64,000 nucleotides of DNA from Triglochin maritima (lineage: Eukaryota; Streptophyta; Magnoliopsida; Alismatales; Juncaginaceae): positions 12,206,743 to 12,270,742 of the forward strand of contig OY821772.1 of the NCBI GenBank assembly GCA_963682175.1, read 5' to 3'. Below the pieces are notes generated by a model. The model was given only the letters and a program-made list of their open reading frames with translations. It made no database searches and had not been told where the DNA came from. Below, piece after piece: positions 58,215-64,000 of this stretch (the first letter of the stretch is position 1; each line of letters starts with the position of its first letter). The translations under genes and the position numbers were made by a program.

Positions 58215-58345
58215 TAGCACAATACAATATATATTCCATGCATGATTGTGTTACACTACATTTGATTGTAATTAAGATTAGATTTGTTAAATCATCAAAA
58301 TACGGATTAAGACAACAAAAAAGCCAACACTTTGTTCATGATGTG
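58215..58345 (-). repeat. Third partial copy of the LTR-like repeat start
   Basis: On the minus strand it begins tgttggcttttttgttgtc, then ttttgatgatttaacaaatc, similar to the starts of the copies at 53545 and 57165. Only the first part is recognisable before similarity fades. Confidence 0.35.
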
Positions 58346-58506
58346 TCATATACATAATCTGTACATGGCTTGTGGGAAAACCGTTTGGATGACAGAAGTG
58401 ATAGCATAACACTGGTTTATATATGATGGCTTGTGGTGGTGTTCCTAAATAAACAAGATAAAATAATTATTCAATCATATACAAAAGTTAAACAATGATT
58501 GTAATG

Positions 58507-59566
58507 TTATTGACTACATACCTCCCATGCAAGAAATCCATTTTCGAAATAACCAAATGTAATTTTCAGTTGTTTCACAGGCCAATATGGCACACCCAAG
58601 AAGTGCATATTCAAAATTGTGATTGACACCAATAAACGGAGCAAAAGGCATGTCATATTTATTGATAAGATATGTAGTGTCGAAGTATATTGCATCTCCA
58701 AAACAGACATACGCAATACGAGAAACTAGAATCAGCCTAAAACACGTTTCTCAGACGACAATCGTCATTGATATCCATAACATAAAAAACATCAAATCCA
58801 AAGTCTGCATCTTTGCGAAATAGAACTAAAGTGTTTGAGCATCGGTTGGACCAAGCTTTATGTTGCACACTTCGTTTAGTACATTCCTATATTTGAAAGC
58901 AAAGAGAAAATAACCAGAGAAAAGGTATGGATAATTTGAGGGACCTTAGGGACAAAAATGTCTTTAAAAGGAAACTAACACCAAAATCTAACGGAGAACG
59001 AACATGTCTTTCTAAGGACAACTCACATGACATCTCGTTCATTGAAGGTGAGGTTATCATGACCGTCGACTTCAATAACAAAAGCTTAAATTGTTTTAGA
59101 AGCAGAAATATTTGTCGCATCATTCAAGGCAATTCTTGCTCTCTTGGCTTCACAAATTTTGCGCTTCCCATGAAGAAAACACAATTGATGATTACGTTCC
59201 AAACAAACCTCCATGATGACAACCCTTGGCTCGATTCTCAGCAACCCTGATACGCACAAGATAGTTGACGCGGGAAGAAAAACAAGGCTTAAATTGACCT
59301 AAGCCATGGTTTGGTGGAGCACTCCCCTCTTTACAACATGTTAACATAGCCCTTGTGATAATGTCATGCAAGTAATGAGAATGTCTTATCTTGATGCTGA
59401 AACCATTGACATCGGCAAATGATGTATAAAACTGACCTTCTTCAGGATTTAAAGGACATTCCCACATCGGACTAAAAAGAAGACTGAGAGCTAAGAGGAA
59501 CGACATACTCGTCGTAAGAAACATTGTCCATTGCAACGATTTTTTAACGTGAACTGGAAAAGACAA
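58507..59566 (-). pseudogene. FAR1/FRS-family MULE transposase-derived pseudogene
   Basis: On the minus strand, 59566-59192 encodes LNPEEGQFYTSFADVNGFSI and KIRHSHYLHDIITRAMLTCC, matching the FAR1 DNA-binding (WRKY-GCM1 type) zinc domain. KRKICEAKRARIALND then lies in another frame near 59150. DADFGFDVFYVMDINDDCRLR, a premature TAG, then FGDAIYFDTTYLINKYD and CAILACETTENYIWLF (about 58540-58790) match the MULE transposase domain, including the FDTTY aspartate. At least two in-frame stops and two frame changes are visible. FAR1-type proteins are light-signalling transcription factors domesticated from MULE transposases; this copy is broken and could be either a MULE or an FRS relic. Confidence 0.78.
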
Positions 59567-60320
59567 GAGCTAGAGAGAGGAAATGAAAGACGGATGAGGT
59601 AATTTTAGTTCTTTTGGTAACATATTTAACACACATTTTGAAATGACAATCGTCTGGTGCATTGGGAACAAATAGACGTCTACATTGTCACAATAGGACA
59701 ACGTCACATCAACTTAAAGGAATCACATTTCTCTACGTTATCATCGTCCTAAAAGATGTGTTAACTTAAGTCCATAACTCATTTTCCTTAACCTAACTAT
59801 ATGATATAGAATGTTCAAACAAAAAAATGTAGAGCAAATTACTATTAAGGCCTAATATGGGGCAAATTATTAATAAAACAAAAGACATATTATTAAAGTA
59901 TATTTATTGTATTCATTACTTTAGCTTGTACCTTGTACTACCAAAATCAGCTTGGTCAAGTTTGAAAATGCTACTTGAAGTGCTGGGGGGGGAAAAAGCA
60001 ATCTTCAAACCTTGAAACTCCTAGGTTCCTAGCATTCAAAAATAAATAACTTTTTTTGACATTCCTTCGTCTTGCATGCAACAACAATCACCCGTTGAAT
60101 ATTATAAATAAAAACGATTGAACAAATATATTTTTTGGAACAATTCCCTTCATGTTGTCATACCGTATAACATACTTAATAGGGCCTCTACGTAATATCT
60201 TTTAAATCGCAGTCTCTTCATTGACTATTTCGGGGCAAAACATATACTGAACTGCTAAACATCGCCCCAAAATTACTTAAATCGCCCCTTGAAATTACCA
60301 AATTGCCCTTCCTCCTATTT
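59567..60320. other. Spacer, no gene seen
   Basis: AT-rich, with no supported coding frame or repeat array. A short poly-G run lies near 59984. Confidence 0.5.
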
Positions 60321-60393
60321 TTGCTTATATATCTCACAATTTCACTCTTTTTTCAAAACTTTCTCTTCCTATACCTACTACACAAGATTACGA
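60320..60393 (+). promoter_or_regulatory. Putative core promoter of the PMD gene
   Basis: A TATA-like ttatatatc lies at about 60325, some 70 bp before the ATG at 60394, followed by a pyrimidine-rich leader (ttcactcttttttcaaaactttc). The spacing is typical of plant genes. Confidence 0.45.
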
Positions 60394-63004
60394 ATGTCTC
60401 GGAGGCCAGGGAAGCAGCCAGCAGTTCCCCCGGTGTACCCGTATGAGGTAACATTACGTTATTTATTTGTTTTTAAAATAAAAAAAAAGTCGTCGGCGTC
60501 CGAGGGAGACGCCCCCCGCATAGGGGGAGCGGCTTCCTCGGACGCCCGCCCCATGCGGGGGGCGTCTCCCTCGGACGCCGACCCGAAGCGGGAGACGTCT
60601 GCGGAAGACGTCTCCCCGATGGGGGAGACGTCTTCCGAAGACGTCTCCCCGTAGGAGGAGGCGTCTCCGACAGACGCCTCCACCTTGCGGGAGGCGTCTG
60701 TCGCAGACGCCTCCTCCTTTTTTGTTTTTTTAATTAATAAATATCATAATTACTTTAATAAATAGTGATAAATCAAAAAAATTAATTTAACAAATTCTTA
60801 TTAAGTTTAACATTTGTGATATTTAGTTTTAACAAATTTTGATTTAGTTTAACAATTGTTTTAATTTAGTTTAACAAATTTTGATTTAGTTTAACAATTT
60901 TGATAATTAAGTTTAACAAATTTTGATTTAGTTTAACAATTTTGATAAATATGATAATTTAGTTTAACAAATTTAACAAATTTGTATTTAAAATTTCAAT
61001 AAATAGTCATCGGGTCACAGTGGAGGGAGAGGCAAGTCGATACCATTACACGCCTTCCGTTCTTTAGAGGATGATTCAGCACCGCGTCATCCACGTAGAC
61101 GGGGGATATCTGCTTCGGTCAGGAGGGAGAGGGAGGCATTACGTCGTCGTGAGGAGGAGGATGATTCCTTCGATGATGAGCATGTGGATAGTTTCGACGA
61201 CGAGAGCGACGATGATGGCCCGTATGATGTGCGGCCGGAGGTGGAGAGGCAGGGGGATTATAGCGGAGGACGTGGTCGAGCGGGTACTTCTACTTCCGCC
61301 GGATGGATGGTGCGGAAGGGTAGGGGTGGGAGGTTTACGATCGGGGATTCGAGCTCGTGCACTGTTGATCCCCGCGCTCAGAAGAAGAAGAGGGTCCAGG
61401 ACGATTCTTGGATCGTGAGCAATATGACGCCTGGTGGTCCTTTAGATGGGAGCGTCATTCCTAGTTTCTGGGGTCACATTGCTAGACGGATCTGGGACGG
61501 AGAGGATCGGAAGGTTCTGAAGTGCCAGAATCGGCACAGAGCCTGTACAGCACTACAGGGTTGGCGGTCTACACTGAGTGCTGATATCAGAGAGGAGATT
61601 AGTGCCACGCATTTGGGGCACTTACCGTACAGCATGTTCCCTTATCTCGACATGCCTTTGATTTCAGCGTTTGTGGAGCGGTGGCAGCCTGACACCAACA
61701 CTTTCCACATGCCTTTCGGAGAGATGACGATCATGCTTCACGATGTTTTCCAGATCCTGCGCATTCCTGTGGATGGTCGTCTGGTTAGTGCTCAGGGGTC
61801 GACGTCTGAGCTGAGGTGTTATGTGGCAGAGTTGCTTGGTGTCACACCTGATGGTCTGGCGAGAGATACAGCTTTATGGAGTGGTGGTGGTGTCGGCATC
61901 GACTCCCTTGAGGACCTATGCAGACGGGCACGACCTCCGCGGGCCGATGATACACAGTTGACGGCGTACCTATTCTTGATGCTCGGAGCCGTCTTGTTTG
62001 TCGACAAGAGTGGTTGTCGGATCAGACCACGCGATCTACTGGAGGCTAGGGACCCGGAGACCGTTCGTGAGTACTCGTGGGGGTCAGCGACGTTGGCATA
62101 CCTGTACCGGCAGCTTGGGATAGCTAGCCGTGCGGATTGTTCTGGGATTGCAGGTTGTCTTACGCTGCTGCAGGCGTGGATATACGAGTACTTTCCTGCA
62201 TTCCGCCCGCATCGTGAGCGGAAGATTATCGACGAGGGTCATCCACGTTCGGGTATGTGGGTTGTCCGGAGCGAGGACAAGAGCGATGGACGATTGCGTT
62301 CCATCCGCGCACGGCTAGATCAGATGACTGCATCAGAGGTATCAAACTTTACACCATTTATTTAATTTTAAGATGTATTATTATTAATGTGTTAAACTTT
62401 AGGTGGAGTGGTTACCCTATGGTCCTGACCCAGCAGCGGATGTCCCGAGGACTTTATTGATGGGTCTTATTCGTTATCGGGATATCATGGAGCCTTATAT
62501 GCCCGATCGGGTCTTGCGTCAGTTAGGATATGTTCAGGTGATCCCGGTTGACATTCCGACACCAGAGCATGCGGTGCGGTCTGCGACAGCAGCGACGTAC
62601 GACGTCAGGTTCCCCGCTTCTACAGCGGAATCGACTTGGCGGACATTTCCGAGATCATGCCGATTGTTCCTTGGCGACTTCAGACGTAGTCGCGACCCCT
62701 CCGAGTGTGATGCACGTTATCTTGATTGGTTCGGTAGTTACTCACATCCTATCATCGTCCGTGGTGCCTCCCGGAGAGCAGATCGACCACCAGATAGGAC
62801 GTGTGGCGATCTGGTAATTTTTTCATTTTATCTATATTTATTTGTACCGTATAATTTGTTAATGTACGCTAATGTTAATGTTATGTGCAGTGGATGGGTA
62901 AGATGATACGGGCTGTAGACCCAATCTTGCAGATGAGGGATGAGCTGCCAGAGCTGCATGCGGAGATGTGGATCAGATCATACAGTCATGGCATACTCAG
63001 TTAG
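60394..63004 (+). CDS. Plant mobile domain (PMD) protein, four exons
   Basis: Exons 60394-60447, 61007-62338, 62403-62813 and 62891-63004 are joined by GT-AG introns, all phase 0, giving 636 residues. Exon 1 is MSRRPGKQPAVPPVYPYE. Exon 2 begins with a basic region (RHPRRRGISASVRRERE), then an acidic tract (DDSFDDEHVDSFDDESDDDG). The PMD core covers about residues 160-560: IPSFWGHIARRIWDGEDRKV, FVERWQPDTNTFHMPFGEMT, LHDVFQILRIPVDGR, YLFLMLGAVLFVDKSG, WIYEYFPAF. These match the aminotransferase-like plant mobile domain of MAIN/MAIL proteins and of many MULE and retroelement-borne genes. Function in transposons is unknown; host MAIN proteins act in genome stability and silencing. The convergent OTU-type frame at 63396 suggests a transposon origin. 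No interruption seen. Confidence 0.8.
60489..60717 (+). repeat. Palindromic GACGTC-word array inside intron 1
   Basis: About 230 bp of GC-rich units of 30-38 bp in which each half (gaagacgtctcccc / ggggagacgtcttc) complements the other, with variants ggacgcc/ggcgtcc and cagacgcc/ggcgtctg. Runs of A on the left and T on the right flank it. The rest of the intron (60720-61000) is AT-rich with about eight tttagtttaacaa words. Confidence 0.8.
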
Positions 63005-63059
63005 GCATCTCCGACCATGATTCGGATGATGAGTAGGCTGATCTGTTGTACCGTACTCT

Positions 63060-63290
63060 TAGTATTTGCATTTATATTTGTTTATCTGTTGTACGCTTAG
63101 TATTTGTGTTTGCTTATCTGTGGTACGCTTAGTATTTGCATTTATATTTGTTTATCTGTTGTACGCTTATTATTTGTATTTGTGTTTGTGTTTGCTAACA
63201 TGTCGTACGCTTATTGTTTGTATTTGTGTTTTGCTTATCTGTTGTACGCTTATTATTTGTATTTGTGTTTGATAACCTGTCGTACTATTA
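63060..63290 (+). repeat. ~40-bp minisatellite (ttatctgttgtacgcttagtat)
   Basis: About six degenerate units containing atctgttgtacgctta and tttgtatttgtgtttg lie between the 3' ends of the convergent PMD and OTU frames. The peptides read from it are artefacts. Confidence 0.75.
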
Positions 63291-63395
63291 TATATAATGC
63301 AAATAAAGCAAACATATCAAAACATATTACATAATAAAGCAACACTATATAATGTACAAACATATCAAAACATATTACATAATTATACAAACATA

Positions 63396-64000
63396 TCAAA
63401 ACATATTACATAATTGTTGCCAATATGCTATCCTATTTTGGTACTCCAGCTCCCATCCAATAACACTCTCATTTCGTATTTGATACCACAGAGTCGCTAT
63501 AGAAGGTACGGGGAATCCCTCATTCAATTCCAAACGAATGTAATGAGCGTAACTCCCTAAATGAGCAATAATCAACTCTCTGCACGGTCTCGTCACGGTA
63601 GGCGGACTCTCCTAAGGTAGAACTGTAAGACATGGGTACAACGAACCATCATTTCCGAGAGAGAAGAACATAACTGCACACTTGTAAAAATTTGCAATGG
63701 GAAACAAGTCCGTCCACGTCTCCATATAGTGATTCTCGCCACAAGGTCCCCCGCCCCAATTAATCCGGTGACGAGCCTCCGCCACACCGTCGTAGTATAC
63801 GTGCTCATAAAAAGATGGGTTCGCAGCTATCTCATTTGAAATCGAACGACGGGCGAGTTGCCAATTGTCTTCACCACCGTGGAAAACATCGGCGACACAT
63901 CGAAATCCACAGTTTCCATCAGCACGTACATCATTCCACTGGTGTAGGAATGGCATAATGATTCCTGGAATTCTATCTCCATATGGGAAGTCGTCTACGT
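63396..64000 (-). pseudogene. OTU-type cysteine protease, 5' end outside the window, one in-frame stop
   Basis: The minus-strand frame is open from the window edge (VDDFPYGDRIPGIIM...). It contains ADGNCGFRCVADVFHGGED, the OTU motif with catalytic Asp and Cys, then LARRSISNEI and ETWTDLFPIANFYKCAVMFF. A TAG at 63614-63612 interrupts the frame after CLTVLP. The same frame resumes with CRELIIAHLGSYAHYIRLEL, supplying the expected histidine region (HYI), and ends with a stop near 63396. OTU proteases remove ubiquitin. OTU-like genes are known in plant MULEs and other elements, and the convergent PMD gene supports that setting. Either a one-codon nonsense allele or an unrecognised intron explains the stop. 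Confidence 0.72.

Noticed and set aside
60459..60683. 74-codon minus frame and C-terminal extension of the first PMD exon frame
   Set aside because: Both read through the palindromic intron array; the donor gtaaca after TATGAG and the phase-0 continuation at 61007 explain the gene better.
63066..63334. Cys/Leu/Val-rich plus frames
   Set aside because: They are translations of the 40-bp minisatellite between the two convergent genes.

Overview
The window is nuclear DNA of a flowering plant, probably a eudicot with a large, repeat-rich genome. It is AT-rich, has spliced genes, plant-only transposon families (hAT, PIF/Harbinger, CACTA, MULE, Athila, chromovirus) and plant-only protein domains (plant mobile domain, FAR1, class I HSP20). 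I see no rRNA, tRNA, CRISPR array or bacterial-type operon. Only one reading frame looks like an ordinary host gene: a small acidic membrane protein at 32361-32795. A spliced plant-mobile-domain (PMD) gene at 60394-63004 is intact but is probably transposon-associated.

Layout. 1-3.3 kb: a possible retroelement tail, AT-rich spacer, an hAT MITE (1995-2527) and a small inverted-repeat element. 3.3-9.9 kb: a minus-strand Ty3/gypsy (Tekay/Del-like) element with TSD CGTTT. It has lost the 3' half of pol and part of one LTR, and a 1.4-kb solo LTR sits inside its remaining 3' LTR. 11-25 kb: a very degenerate field of 'ggttaccc...ttaccccgt' words in both orientations, bracketed by inverted arms. It contains two more solo LTRs of the same family, a long-TIR element, an hAT MITE, PMD fragments and a captured HSP20 3' end. 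25.3-27.4 kb: a MULE-like element filled with a 22-bp minisatellite. 28.5-33 kb: hAT MITEs and tandem repeats around the small membrane-protein gene. 34.1-38.1 kb: an apparently complete PIF/Harbinger transposon (divergent Myb-like ORF1 and DDE transposase, TSD TAA). 39.0-40.0 kb: a non-autonomous CACTA element. 41.6-49.3 kb: a young Athila-type element with gag and a broken protease but no RT or integrase, followed by a second, truncated internal start. 49.3-53.4 kb: a decayed Ulp1-protease transposon gene flanked by GGGACA/TGTCCC words. 53.5-57.2 kb: two inverted copies of an LTR-like sequence. 58.5-59.6 kb: a FAR1/MULE pseudogene. 60-64 kb: the PMD gene converging on an OTU-protease reading frame that runs off the window.

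The most unusual theme is that DNA transposons of several superfamilies (hAT, MULE, CACTA) each carry their own expanded short word, usually self-complementary, in internal or subterminal sequence. The Harbinger ORF pair, the PMD/OTU pair, the inverted TTACCC field with its HSP20 capture, and the Ulp1/GGGACA element deserve most attention.
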